Shown here one piece after another: positions 1-8,775 of a stretch of DNA of 58,017 bases. The DNA lies in the NCBI GenBank assembly GCA_029262195.1, contig JAJCZX010000031.1, forward strand, positions 1 to 58,017, in the 5' to 3' direction. The translations under genes were made by a program, and so were the position numbers. Origin of the DNA: Gemmatimonadota bacterium (GTDB lineage: Bacteria; Gemmatimonadota; Gemmatimonadetes; Gemmatimonadales; GWC2-71-9). The notes beneath the pieces were generated by a model. That model had not been told where the DNA came from. It searched no databases and saw nothing but the letters and a program-made list of their open reading frames with translations. The first letter of the stretch is position 1. Every line of letters begins with the position of its first letter.

Positions 1-1307
1 CACAGGGGGGCGTGGATTGAAACGTTGTTCTCGCGATAGAGTATTCAACGACAAGTCGCCCCCTCACAGGGGGGCGTGGATTGAAACGTTTCCACAAAGG
101 TCAACCCCTCGCGGTTCGTCGCCCCCTCACAGGGGGGCGTGGATTGAAACCAGAGGCGATGTTGCCCAGAGCCGTCATGTGTCGCCCCCTCACAGGGGGG
201 CGTGGATTGAAACCTTGCGGGTGCAGTCCGCACACATATACCCGGTCGCCCCCTCACAGGGGGGCGTGGATTGAAACGGTTGATAAAGGCATCCAAGTGC
301 TCAAGCATGTCGCCCCCTCACAGGGGGGCGTGGATTGAAACAGAAAAAATCCTGTGGGTTGAGAGGCCGCCGGTCGGTCGCCCCCTCACAGGGGGGCGTG
401 GATTGAAACAGACTCACGACATCGAGTTGGAAGCCACGGGTCGCCCCCTCACAGGGGGGCGTGGATTGAAACTCGAAGACTTCCGACTATGCCTGGTTGG
501 CGTCGAGTCGCCCCCTCACAGGGGGGCGTGGATTGAAACGTACTGATTCCGCGCCGCGATTATCAACCCCTGTCGCCCCCTCACAGGGGGGCGTGGATTG
601 AAACCAGATATCAGGAGGTTATTGGGTCTTCATGGGTCGCCCCCTCACAGGGGGGCGTGGATTGAAACACACCCGCCTTCCGGCCAATAGGAGCAAGCGC
701 CGTCGCCCCCTCACAGGGGGGCGTGGATTGAAACCGTTTGCCGCTCAACCGGTCCAACGCCTGCGGTCGCCCCCTCACAGGGGGGCGTGGATTGAAACAA
801 CCAAACCGTGAAAGCGTTGCTGGATGTGGTCGCCCCCTCAGAGGGGGGCGTGGATTGAAACCCGTATTGCTCGTTGAAGGCGTCTGTACGCTGTCGCCCC
901 CTCACAGGGGGGCGTGGATTGAAACATGTGGATCAACACAACTACCACGGCGATGGGTCGCCCCCTCACAGGGGGGCGTGGATTGAAACTAACAGCACCG
1001 CCCTATAGAACATGTTTCAGAGTCGCCCCCTCACAGGGGGGCGTGGATTGAAACAGTTTGCGAGTGCATCTACTACACAGGCCAGTCGCCCCCTCACAGG
1101 GGGGCGTGGATTGAAACAACGACTCGATGTCGCCGGCGTTGTCTTTGGTCGCCCCCTCACAGGGGGCGTGGATTGAAACCTCTATCTCCGAGCCCTAACG
1201 GACGAGAACGGTCGCCCCCTCACAGGGGGGCGTGGATTGAAACACATCGATCTCCTTTAATATCGACGACAGCAGTCGCCCCCTCACAGGGGGGCGTGGA
1301 TTGAAAC
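1..1307 (+). CRISPR. CRISPR array, type I-C-like repeat, trailer end
   Basis: There are 20 complete repeats plus the last 23 bases of one more at the left edge, separated by 20 spacers. The repeat is 33 bp, begins GTCGCCCCCT and ends GCGTGGATTGAAAC. Repeats start at 55, 118, 181, 245, 309, 377, 440, 507, 572, 636, 702, 766, 829, 893, 957, 1022, 1085, 1148, 1211 and 1275. Spacers are 30-35 bp, mostly 30-31. The repeat can fold into a C5/G5-6 hairpin. The ATTGAAAC 3' end is typical of type I repeats and the whole resembles the I-C group, so crRNAs should be read left to right with the leader outside the window. Two variants exist: a C-to-G change in the repeat at 829, and one G missing in the repeat at 1148 (32 bp). 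No cas gene is in the window. Confidence 0.98.
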
Positions 1308-1309
1308 TT

Positions 1310-1321
1310 GTGGATTGAAAC
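1310..1321 (+). repeat. Truncated terminal CRISPR repeat (last 12 bases only)
   Basis: Directly after the last full repeat the sequence GTGGATTGAAAC recurs two bases later. It matches only the 3' 12 bases of the 33-bp repeat. This looks like a degenerate trailer-end repeat left by deletion of a spacer and half a repeat. It supports the orientation with the oldest end at the right. Confidence 0.8.
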
Positions 1322-1364
1322 CGGTGGTACGACGGGAATGCCTGCTCAAATACCGGTTTCTTTT
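1318..1364 (+). terminator. Possible terminator at the end of the CRISPR array
   Basis: AAACCGGT (1318-1325) and ACCGGTTT (1352-1359) form a perfect 8-bp inverted repeat around a 26-base loop, followed by a T-rich run (CTTTTTCT). The left arm uses the last bases of the repeat remnant. It would end array transcription before the nucleotidase gene. The long loop makes this only a moderate call. Confidence 0.45.
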
Positions 1365-1435
1365 TCTCTCTACACGCTCCCACTTTCATCTTGCTTCTTC
1401 CATTTTTCTTAATTTTGCGCACATTTTCTAGCCAT

Positions 1436-4400
1436 ATGAATAAACTCCTATATAGTGTCGCCGTGTTGGGGATCTTCAGCGTGACTGAGGTTTCGGCCCA
1501 GGATACCACCAGGATCGCGGTAATTGCGACAACAGACGTACACGGACGCGCCATGCATTGGGACTACGCGCTCGACCAGGAGGCTCCCCTTGGCCTAACC
1601 CGGGTGGCGACTTTGGTCGATTCCCTCAGAACCCTGTACGCCGGAAACGTGGTCGTAGTTGACGCGGGCGACCTGATTCAGGGTAACCCCCTCGCTACCG
1701 TTTTTTCGCAGGACAGCTCGGGAATCAATCCGATAATCGACGTCATGAATTCGATCGGCTACGACGCGATGACCCTCGGAAACCACGAGTTCAACTACGG
1801 GCTGGAAACTCTCAATCGCATTCTCGCAGACGCGGAGTTCACCGTCTTAGGAGCAAACGTATTCCCCGTGGGCTCCAACCAACCAGCCTACCGGTCGGCG
1901 ATCGTCACCAGACGGGGAGGTGTGAACATAGGTATTGCGGGCTTCACCACTCCGGGCTCCATGATCTGGGACCGCGCCAACCTGGCAGAACAACTTCAGG
2001 TGCGTCCGATTCTCCCCATCGCTCGCACAACAATGACGGCACTGGAAGACGCCAATGCTGATCTTATCGTAGTGTTGGCGCATTCCGGATTGGACGAGCC
2101 CTCCAGCTATGATGACCAACAGATAGGGTCGGAGAACGTGGCGGCCGATCTGGCCAAAATCATACCCGCTCCCGACATCGTCGTGGTCGGGCACTCCCAT
2201 AAAGTGATAGAAGAATCGGTTCAATTCGGCGTCCACTTCATGCAACCGCGGAATTGGGCGGGCGGTGTCTCCGTCGCCCACGTTACGCTCGTTTCAGAGG
2301 GAGACGCGAATCGAGTCGTTGATATAAGGACCGAGCACGTCGAAATGGCCAACATTGAGCCCAGCGCAGCGGTCACCCGCCGCCTTGAACGGGCCCACGA
2401 CAGGGTTAGGCGCTGGACCACATCCGCTATCGCTTCGACCGAAGGGAACTGGAGCGCCCGATTTGCACGTATCGAGGATACGCCCATAATCGATTTCATC
2501 AACGAAGTACAACGACGAGCGGCAGGCACTCAACTCTCAACCACATCCGCCTTCAACATTGATGCCGGGCTGGGACCGAACGCCGTCACCTTTGGCGACA
2601 TCTCGGCGCTGTATCCTTACGAGAACACCTTACGGGCGGTTTTGATTGACGGCGCCACATTGCGGGAGTATCTCGAGCAGTCGGCGGCCTATTTCACGGT
2701 CTTCGAATCGGGTACACCGTTTGTAGATTCGACAATCCGGGGATACAACTACGACATTGTCAGCGGTGTCAACTACACGATCGATGTAACACAACCGGCC
2801 GGCTCACGTATTCGTCAACTCACGTACAATGGGACCAACGTTCTGGAGACCGATACGTTCACGATGGCGGTTAACAGTTATCGTCAGGTCGGCGGCGGGT
2901 CATACGACATGTTCAAAGAACTACCGGTCGTTTATGACCAGGGCGAAAACGTTCGCGACCTGTTAATAGAGGCCACCCGCTCAATCGGTACCCTGAACAC
3001 CGAGGATTTCTTTGCCCAGTCGTGGCGCCTAATGCCCACTGAAGCGGCCAACGCTATTCGCCAGGCCCAGGGGGGCACCTTCCGCGAGGGGTCGCTGGTG
3101 CTGCGAGTCATGGCGACCGCAGGTGTCGCCGGACAGGCTCAACCAGCCACAGCTGAGTGGTCTGGCGACCTCAGAGTCGGTGGGCTACTCGGCACCAAGG
3201 CGTTCATGGACTCCGCGGCGGCCCAATGCCGCTGCCCAACGCTCCGGTTGGACGGGGGAAATTCATTGAGCGGCACAGCGATCGCGAATTTCACGAACGG
3301 ACGAGCGATCGTCGAGGGATTTGGTCTCATGGGAACGCGGGCCTCGGCACTTGGCCTTTCAGATATCCAGTTGAACGCGGACACCCTTCAGGCTCTGGCA
3401 GCATCAGCAGGCTATTCGTTCCTGTCATCAAACATTGTCTCTACCGAGTCGGGCCAGACGCCAACCTGGATTAGACCGTGGGTTTTGGTCGAGAGCGAAG
3501 GAGTTCGGATTGCGGCGGTCGGCTTCACGGGAGCGGCCGGCGGTGAAGCCATCAACACGGGCCTTTACACCATCAACGGTTCCCACGAAAGACTTGGTTC
3601 CGCGCTCGCAGAGCTAAGCGCTTCAACTCCGGATTTCACAGTTCTCCTGACCGACGCAGCCATATCCTGTGAAGGAGTTGAATGCTCCGGTGAGCTTGTC
3701 GATCTTGCGTCGAATTTCGATTCTACCCAGATCGACTTTATCGTCGCCCCCGGGTCACCTACCCCCGTCAGCACCACCGTGAACGGCATTTCGATCTTTA
3801 CTACCGGAAACGGAAGCAAAGTGGCCGTCGTAGACCTAATGGAATCCTTCGACGGAGAAATCGGAGTTTCGGCGTCAGTTGAAACTGTGTGGGCCGACGT
3901 GCCAAGCGATGCGCGTATGGCCGCGTTGATTCAGCGACACCAGGAAGCCACAGATCAAATCGTCGGTCAGCAGATTACCACCCTGAGGACAAATATCTCG
4001 CGATCGGATGAACCGGAGTATCCCCTCGGCCGCCTGGTAGCCGATGCGCTAAGGAATGCGGCTCGAACCAATGCCGCCATAATTCCCAACTCCCATATCG
4101 CTGCCGATCTCGAACGCGGACCGCTGACATACGGTGACCTTTTTGCCGTGTTGCCCGAAAATCAGGAAATCGTCGTACTGGAGGTATCTGGAGCACTCTT
4201 GAAGGAAACGCTCGAATGGGTACTTTTCGACGCTCTTCCTTCGGCTCATGTGGCCGGGGTCAGGGTAAGGTATGACCCGGAGCGAACGCCGGGTCGACGG
4301 ATTCGAGATCTGCGTTTTCCTGACGACCGAAGCGTCCAGGACGATGAGAGGTACACGCTTGCTATTCCGGGAAGCCTCCACGCAGGGGAAAATTTGTTTC

Positions 4401-4528
4401 CGATGCTCTGGAGATCCGACGCAACACGGTTGGGCATTTCGGAATTAGACGCTCTCGCGGCTTACCTGGGAAGGTTGCCGGCTCCGGTACAGGCACCGAG
4501 AACCACGCGCTTTTCATCTACACGATAG
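1436..4528 (+). CDS. Secreted 5'-nucleotidase / 2',3'-cyclic phosphodiesterase, two-module
   Basis: Exported protein of about 1030 residues. The ATG at 1436 was chosen because it starts a clean signal peptide (MNKLLYSVAVLGIFS...VSAQ); a TTG 15 codons upstream would put a stretch in front of it. Residues 28-300 are a metallophosphoesterase domain with the metal motifs TTDVHG (D34, H36), DAGDLIQGNP, GNHEF (115-119) and VGHSHK. A 5'-nucleotidase C-terminal domain follows, with QVGGGSYDMF in its substrate loop. The second half (about 575-1030) looks like another copy of the same two-domain unit, but its metal motifs are lost (DGGNSLSG in place of GD, no GNHE); its C-terminal domain is better kept (SEYPLGRLVADALR-like region, PENQEIVVLEVSG). 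It should release phosphate and nucleosides from external nucleotides. It leads an operon with nucleoside uptake and breakdown genes. Confidence 0.92.
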   Translation: MNKLLYSVAVLGIFSVTEVSAQDTTRIAVIATTDVHGRAMHWDYALDQEAPLGLTRVATLVDSLRTLYAGNVVVVDAGDLIQGNPLATVFSQDSSGINPIIDVMNSIGYDAMTLGNHEFNYGLETLNRILADAEFTVLGANVFPVGSNQPAYRSAIVTRRGGVNIGIAGFTTPGSMIWDRANLAEQLQVRPILPIARTTMTALEDANADLIVVLAHSGLDEPSSYDDQQIGSENVAADLAKIIPAPDIVVVGHSHKVIEESVQFGVHFMQPRNWAGGVSVAHVTLVSEGDANRVVDIRTEHVEMANIEPSAAVTRRLERAHDRVRRWTTSAIASTEGNWSARFARIEDTPIIDFINEVQRRAAGTQLSTTSAFNIDAGLGPNAVTFGDISALYPYENTLRAVLIDGATLREYLEQSAAYFTVFESGTPFVDSTIRGYNYDIVSGVNYTIDVTQPAGSRIRQLTYNGTNVLETDTFTMAVNSYRQVGGGSYDMFKELPVVYDQGENVRDLLIEATRSIGTLNTEDFFAQSWRLMPTEAANAIRQAQGGTFREGSLVLRVMATAGVAGQAQPATAEWSGDLRVGGLLGTKAFMDSAAAQCRCPTLRLDGGNSLSGTAIANFTNGRAIVEGFGLMGTRASALGLSDIQLNADTLQALAASAGYSFLSSNIVSTESGQTPTWIRPWVLVESEGVRIAAVGFTGAAGGEAINTGLYTINGSHERLGSALAELSASTPDFTVLLTDAAISCEGVECSGELVDLASNFDSTQIDFIVAPGSPTPVSTTVNGISIFTTGNGSKVAVVDLMESFDGEIGVSASVETVWADVPSDARMAALIQRHQEATDQIVGQQITTLRTNISRSDEPEYPLGRLVADALRNAARTNAAIIPNSHIAADLERGPLTYGDLFAVLPENQEIVVLEVSGALLKETLEWVLFDALPSAHVAGVRVRYDPERTPGRRIRDLRFPDDRSVQDDERYTLAIPGSLHAGENLFPMLWRSDATRLGISELDALAAYLGRLPAPVQAPRTTRFSSTR

Positions 4529-4538
4529 AAACAATACT

Positions 4539-4757
4539 GTGAAGATATTTATCGACGAAACTCCCGTGGAGACGCGGGAAGACACTACAGTAAGGGAAAC
4601 TCTGAGAGAATTATATCCCGAGAAAGCCGCCAAACTCGATAAAGGGGGCTATCTAACGGACGGCACCGGACGTGAACTCGACGCCGGTTCGGTCGTCACC
4701 GAGGGACTGATCGTCAGATGCGTTGGCGGAGGTCATGACTCGGGGGATACAGAATAG
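4539..4757 (+). CDS. Small ThiS/MoaD-like (beta-grasp) protein of unknown role
   Basis: 72 residues from a GTG start, 10 bases after the nucleotidase stop and 2 bases before the adenosine deaminase start, so it is inside the operon. The pattern is a short strand (MKIFIDE), a second strand with TVRETL leading into a helix (LYPEKAAKL), then GYLTDGTGRELDAG and a final hydrophobic strand LIVRCVGGG. This fits a ubiquitin-like beta-grasp fold, and the GGG after the last strand recalls the end of sulfur carriers such as ThiS. Here HDSGDTE follows the glycines, so the carboxyl end is not exposed. No ThiF/MoeB-type E1 or JAB peptidase is in the window. The fold is inferred; the function is unknown. 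Confidence 0.75.
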   Translation: MKIFIDETPVETREDTTVRETLRELYPEKAAKLDKGGYLTDGTGRELDAGSVVTEGLIVRCVGGGHDSGDTE

Positions 4758-4759
4758 AC

Positions 4760-5788
4760 TTGGCAATAACCAGAGAAACAATTCAGGCACTGCCCAAAGC
4801 GGAACTCCATGTGCACATGGACGGTTGCGTACGTCCACAAACAATGATCGACATCGCTGCACGGACGGGAGTCAAACTACCCTCGAACGATGCCACAGAA
4901 CTTGGCAAAGAAATGTTCGTTGGCAACGCGGCGAGTCTGGAAGAATACCTCAAGAGTTACGTCCACACGCTATCGGTAATGCAGGATACCGAATCGTTGG
5001 AGCAAATCGCCTACGAATTCGTTGTTGACGCCGCAGCTCAAAACATCCGGTACGTCGAAGTACGTTACTGTCCGGCCCTTCATCTGGAGAACGGTCTAAC
5101 GATGGCAGAAACCTTTGAAGCTCCGCTTGCAGGAATCAAACGAGCTGAAGAGGAGACCGGGACCAAAACCAGAGTCATCATCAGCGCTCTGCGAACACTT
5201 CCTCCGTCAGTGTCACTGGATCTCGCCCACGCTGCGATCGACTACAAAAATGATGGAGTGGTGGCGTTCGACCTGGCCGGAGCCGAACGGGGACACCCCG
5301 CTAAGGCGCACGCACCGGCTTTCGATTACGCCCTGGGGCATGGCCTGCAGGCGACCTGTCATGCCGGAGAGGGAGCTGGCCCATATTCGGTCAAACAAGC
5401 ACTGGAAGATTGTAAAGCGAAAAGGATTGGACACGGTGTACGTATTCTCGAAGACCCTGAACTCGAGGGCTTCGTAAAGGAAAACGGAGTCGCATTAGAG
5501 GTCTGCCTCACATCCAACCTCCACACTCATACCGTAGTGGACCTCACACAACACCCGATCCGGCGATACTTCGACGAGGGTTGCAACGTGACCATCAATA
5601 CGGATAGCCGTTTGATGGACAACACCGATTTGACAAACGAATTCTGGATCGCGCATACCAAGCTTGGTTTCGACCGGAACGAAATCGAACGATTGATACT
5701 CAATTCCCTTGAGAGTGCGTTTCTCCCAGAGGATGAAATAAGCGCACTTGTTAACGACTTCAGGACCGAGATGGAGGAGATTGCATGA
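4760..5788 (+). CDS. add: Adenosine deaminase
   Basis: 342 residues, the usual length for the family, converting adenosine and deoxyadenosine to the inosine forms in the cytoplasm. Zinc ligands are visible as HVHMDG (H17, H19), CHAGEG (third His and the catalytic Glu) and NTDSRL (the Asp). The second Asp of the classic DD pair is Ser here, as in the NTDN/NTDS variants seen in several bacterial branches. The GHGVRI motif is present. The start is a TTG two bases after the previous gene, giving MAITRETIQALPKAELH. Its stop overlaps the ATG of the transporter gene (ATGA). It supplies inosine to the purine nucleoside phosphorylase three genes on. Confidence 0.95.
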   Translation: MAITRETIQALPKAELHVHMDGCVRPQTMIDIAARTGVKLPSNDATELGKEMFVGNAASLEEYLKSYVHTLSVMQDTESLEQIAYEFVVDAAAQNIRYVEVRYCPALHLENGLTMAETFEAPLAGIKRAEEETGTKTRVIISALRTLPPSVSLDLAHAAIDYKNDGVVAFDLAGAERGHPAKAHAPAFDYALGHGLQATCHAGEGAGPYSVKQALEDCKAKRIGHGVRILEDPELEGFVKENGVALEVCLTSNLHTHTVVDLTQHPIRRYFDEGCNVTINTDSRLMDNTDLTNEFWIAHTKLGFDRNEIERLILNSLESAFLPEDEISALVNDFRTEMEEIA

Positions 5789-7173
5789 CGACCGGACTAT
5801 GGATACTTCAAACCGCGTCGGAGCAACTTGCCAGCGGTAGGGCGGGGCTCGACACCCCATTTCTCGCCCGGCTGATGGGGCTGGTCGGTATGGGGACCAT
5901 GATCGCCATTGCTTACACGATGTCAAACAACAGGTCTAAAATCAACTGGCGCCTGGTAGGAATGGGACTCGGACTCCAGGCCGTGTTTGGTTTTATTGTC
6001 CTGAAAACTGCCTTCGGCAGCGCTCTCTTTACCGGGACCAATCGCGTTTTCACTCGGCTCCTTGGATTTACGGAAGACGGAGCGCGCTTCATTTTCGGAA
6101 ACCTGATTCACAACAACGTTCCCATCGGACTTCCCGCAGGCGCTCCGGAGACCATGTCGCCGATGGTGGAGAGTTCCGAGCTGTATGCAAACACGGGAGC
6201 TTTTTTCGCGTTCAGCGTACTGCCCACAATTATTTTCTTCTCCGCTCTCATGTCGGTGCTTTACCACCTCGGCGTAATGCAATGGATCGTGCGCGGCATA
6301 GCAACGGTGATGCAAAAAACCATGCGTACTTCGGGCGCCGAGACGCTCTCTGCAGCAGGCAACATTTTCGTCGGACAAACCGAAGCGCCACTACTGATCA
6401 AACCGTTTGTCGACAAGATGACGCTATCCGAACTGAATACGGTCATGGTTGGTGGCTTCGCAACCATCGCAGGTGGCGTGATGGCCGCCTACGTTGGAAT
6501 GCTGTCACCTTACTTTCCCGACATCGCTGGACACTTAATTACGGCGGCCGTGATGAACGCTCCGGCTGCCCTTCTTATTTCGAAAATACTGGTCCCGGAA
6601 ACCGGAGTTCCAGAGACAAAAGATTCCCTGTCGGTCAACGTTGAGAAGAAAGACGCCAACGTCATCGACGCCGCCGCAAATGGAGCCGGACAGGGACTAC
6701 AACTCGCCCTCAACGTGGCAGCAATGCTACTGGCGTTTGTCGCCATTATTTACATGATCGACTTTGGAGTTGGAGCATTGGGAGGGCTCTTTGGAAAACC
6801 GGATCTCTCCCTGAGAATGATCTTCGGATGGGTGCTTTCGCCATTAGCTTTCTTGATGGGAGTCACCTGGGCCGACGCACCCACCGTCGGGTCACTAATT
6901 GGACTGAAAATTTCCCTCAACGAATTCTTTGCTTACCTGCAACTTGCGGGAACCCTTAACAATCCGGACGCCCTCTCACCGCGTTCTACCGTTATTGTAA
7001 CTTATGCCCTGCTCGGCTTCGCCAACTTCTCAAGTATCGCCATCCAGATCGGTGGCATTGGAGGTATTGCCCCCGAGCGCCGCGGCGACCTTTCCCGTCT
7101 GGGGCTAAAGGCTATGATCGGAGGAAACCTCGCCGCGTTCATGAGCGCCTCCCTCGCTGGAATGCTTACATGA
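5785..7173 (+). CDS. Concentrative nucleoside transporter (CNT/NupC family)
   Basis: 462-residue inner-membrane protein with many hydrophobic helices. It carries the CNT signature GNIFVGQTEAPLLIKP near residue 195 and a gate region with NAPAALLISK. The C-terminal core holds GFANFSSIAIQIGGIG. Family members couple nucleoside import to H+ or Na+; which ion is used cannot be told here. The gene starts by ATGA overlap with add and ends in ATGA overlap with the phosphorylase gene, so the three are translationally coupled. The N-terminal extension before the first clear helix (about 25 residues) is slightly longer than in NupC. Confidence 0.95.
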   Translation: MTTGLWILQTASEQLASGRAGLDTPFLARLMGLVGMGTMIAIAYTMSNNRSKINWRLVGMGLGLQAVFGFIVLKTAFGSALFTGTNRVFTRLLGFTEDGARFIFGNLIHNNVPIGLPAGAPETMSPMVESSELYANTGAFFAFSVLPTIIFFSALMSVLYHLGVMQWIVRGIATVMQKTMRTSGAETLSAAGNIFVGQTEAPLLIKPFVDKMTLSELNTVMVGGFATIAGGVMAAYVGMLSPYFPDIAGHLITAAVMNAPAALLISKILVPETGVPETKDSLSVNVEKKDANVIDAAANGAGQGLQLALNVAAMLLAFVAIIYMIDFGVGALGGLFGKPDLSLRMIFGWVLSPLAFLMGVTWADAPTVGSLIGLKISLNEFFAYLQLAGTLNNPDALSPRSTVIVTYALLGFANFSSIAIQIGGIGGIAPERRGDLSRLGLKAMIGGNLAAFMSASLAGMLT

Positions 7174-7988
7174 CCACGGATGCACCTCAACGGGCAGCCG
7201 AATTCATCCGCTCCAGGCTGGGAGATTCCCGGCCTCGGACCGCGATTGTCCTCGGATCAGGTCTCGGTGAACTCGCCAACCAGGTAACCAATGCTACCAC
7301 TATCCCCTATAGCGGGATCCCCGGGTTTCCTGAGCCTACCGTCATAGGGCACTCCGGCAATCTCATTGCGGGCTCCCTGGGAGGGAAACCGGTGATTTTG
7401 CAGAGCGGCCGTTTTCACCTCTACGAAGGACATGATCCATCCACTGTGGTATTGCCCATCAGAGTTTTTGCCGAACTTGGGGTTTCAAATTTCATCGTTA
7501 CGAATGCCGCCGGCGGAATAAACAGAACGCTAAAACCGCCGACATTAATGTTGATCACCGACCACATCAACCTCATGTGGAAATCACCGCTGAGTGGAGA
7601 AGTTTTCGACGGCGAACCAAGATTCCCCGACATGTCAGCGCCTTACGACCCTGGCCTGCGCGCCATCGCAAGGGAGGTTGCCCTCGAAACGGGAATCCAC
7701 CTGGGAGAAGGCGTTTACGTCGGTGTCCTGGGTCCAAGCTACGAAACACCCGCCGAGATTCGGATGTTCGACCGAATGGGTGCCGACGCCGTTGGAATGT
7801 CCACCGTCCCAGAAACGATTGTGGCCAACGCCCGAGGTATCAAAGTTCTCGGCATTTCCTCCATCACCAATCCCGCCGCCGGTACAACCAACGAGCCCCT
7901 GAACCACGACGAAGTGCTCGAAGCCGGTCGCGACATCGCAAAAAACCTGGGTCGACTGATCGAAGGGGTTCTGGAAAAGAAGGGGTAA
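7170..7988 (+). CDS. punA: Purine nucleoside phosphorylase (inosine/guanosine type)
   Basis: 272 residues, trimeric low-molecular-mass PNP type. Visible motifs are TAIVLGSGLGELA (phosphate loop), IGHSGNL, SGRFHLYEG, VTNAAGGIN, the base-binding region GPSYETPAEIRM, GADAVGMSTVPE and SSITNPAAG. It cleaves purine (deoxy)nucleosides with phosphate to free base and (deoxy)ribose-1-phosphate. It is the last gene of the scavenging operon. Deoxyribose-1-phosphate would need a phosphopentomutase, not encoded here, before DeoC (10836-11771) can act. No clear terminator follows; instead a tandem repeat begins 17 bases after the stop. Confidence 0.95.
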   Translation: MTTDAPQRAAEFIRSRLGDSRPRTAIVLGSGLGELANQVTNATTIPYSGIPGFPEPTVIGHSGNLIAGSLGGKPVILQSGRFHLYEGHDPSTVVLPIRVFAELGVSNFIVTNAAGGINRTLKPPTLMLITDHINLMWKSPLSGEVFDGEPRFPDMSAPYDPGLRAIAREVALETGIHLGEGVYVGVLGPSYETPAEIRMFDRMGADAVGMSTVPETIVANARGIKVLGISSITNPAAGTTNEPLNHDEVLEAGRDIAKNLGRLIEGVLEKKG

Positions 7989-8004
7989 GTCGGGAAGTGG
8001 TGGG

Positions 8005-8082
8005 CGGACTGACGGACTGACGGACTGACGGACAGAACGGACAGAACGGACAGAACGGACAGAACGGACAGAACGGACAGAA
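8005..8082. repeat. Tandem minisatellite, 8-bp then 9-bp units
   Basis: Three exact copies of CGGACTGA (8005-8028) run straight into six exact copies of CGGACAGAA (8029-8082). The two units share the CGGAC core, so one probably arose from the other. The array lies between the PNP stop and the sigma factor gene. All copies are identical, which suggests recent expansion or contraction by slippage. Confidence 0.97.
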
Positions 8083-8232
8083 TTTAGGAGCATTCGACCT
8101 CTCAGGACCGCCCCCTCTTCCCAATCCAGCTCCCCGCTCCCAGTCCCCGACTCCAAGTTTGTGCAACCCTCCACCCCATCCACGTGTCTCACAGTTGAAC
8201 ACACGATAACACTCGCAAAAACTGGGAGTTAA

Positions 8233-8775
8233 GTGGACGAGAGTCAGTTGATTGCGCGGGTCAAAACTGGAGATACCGCCGCAGAACGGGAGTTATACGA
8301 TGCCCACGTCGATCGGGTGTACAGGCTCGCTTTCAGGATGACGGGACGGTCGGAGTTGGCCCAGGATTTTACGCAAGACACGTTCATCCGGGCTTTTGGC
8401 CGTATCGATGATTTTCGCGGCAACTCTGCGTTTTCCACCTGGCTCCACCGGGTCGCTACCAACGTGATCCTCAATGGGCTGCGCAAAGTCCGGCGGTTTG
8501 ACGCGAGGGAAACTCAACTAGAGGAGGCGTCTCACGTGGCACTGCCAGTTTCAGCTGTTGAACCTGATTTGAAGGACCGAATGAGACAGGCCATTGATGC
8601 CCTCCCGAAAATGTACCGCATCGTGTTTTTGATGCACGACGTAGAAGGATATAAGCACGAAGAAATTGCCGGAGCGCTCGGCTCGAAAGTTGGCACTACC
8701 AAGGCCCAGCTCTCCAGAGCACGCGCCCGGTTGAGGAATGCACTTGAGGCATTCGCAGGAGAATATGCGTCATGA
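8233..8775 (+). CDS. ECF-type RNA polymerase sigma factor (RpoE-like)
   Basis: 180 residues from a GTG start preceded by GGGAG. Region 2 is clear (YDAHVDRVYRLAFRMTG, then DFTQDTFIRAFGRIDDFRG and FSTWLHRVATNVILN) and region 4 follows (LPKMYRIVFLMHDVEGYKHEEIAGAL, then KVGTTKAQLSRARARLR). It directs RNA polymerase to a small regulon, often for envelope stress. It overlaps the next gene by ATGA; that gene encodes a single-span membrane protein, the usual layout of a sigma/anti-sigma pair. The target promoters cannot be named from the sequence. Confidence 0.95.
   Translation: MDESQLIARVKTGDTAAERELYDAHVDRVYRLAFRMTGRSELAQDFTQDTFIRAFGRIDDFRGNSAFSTWLHRVATNVILNGLRKVRRFDARETQLEEASHVALPVSAVEPDLKDRMRQAIDALPKMYRIVFLMHDVEGYKHEEIAGALGSKVGTTKAQLSRARARLRNALEAFAGEYAS

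Noticed and set aside
17..1190. Several open frames of 60-120 codons on both strands
   Set aside because: They are made of CRISPR repeats read in frame (repeated PPHRGAWIET and similar); no protein evidence.
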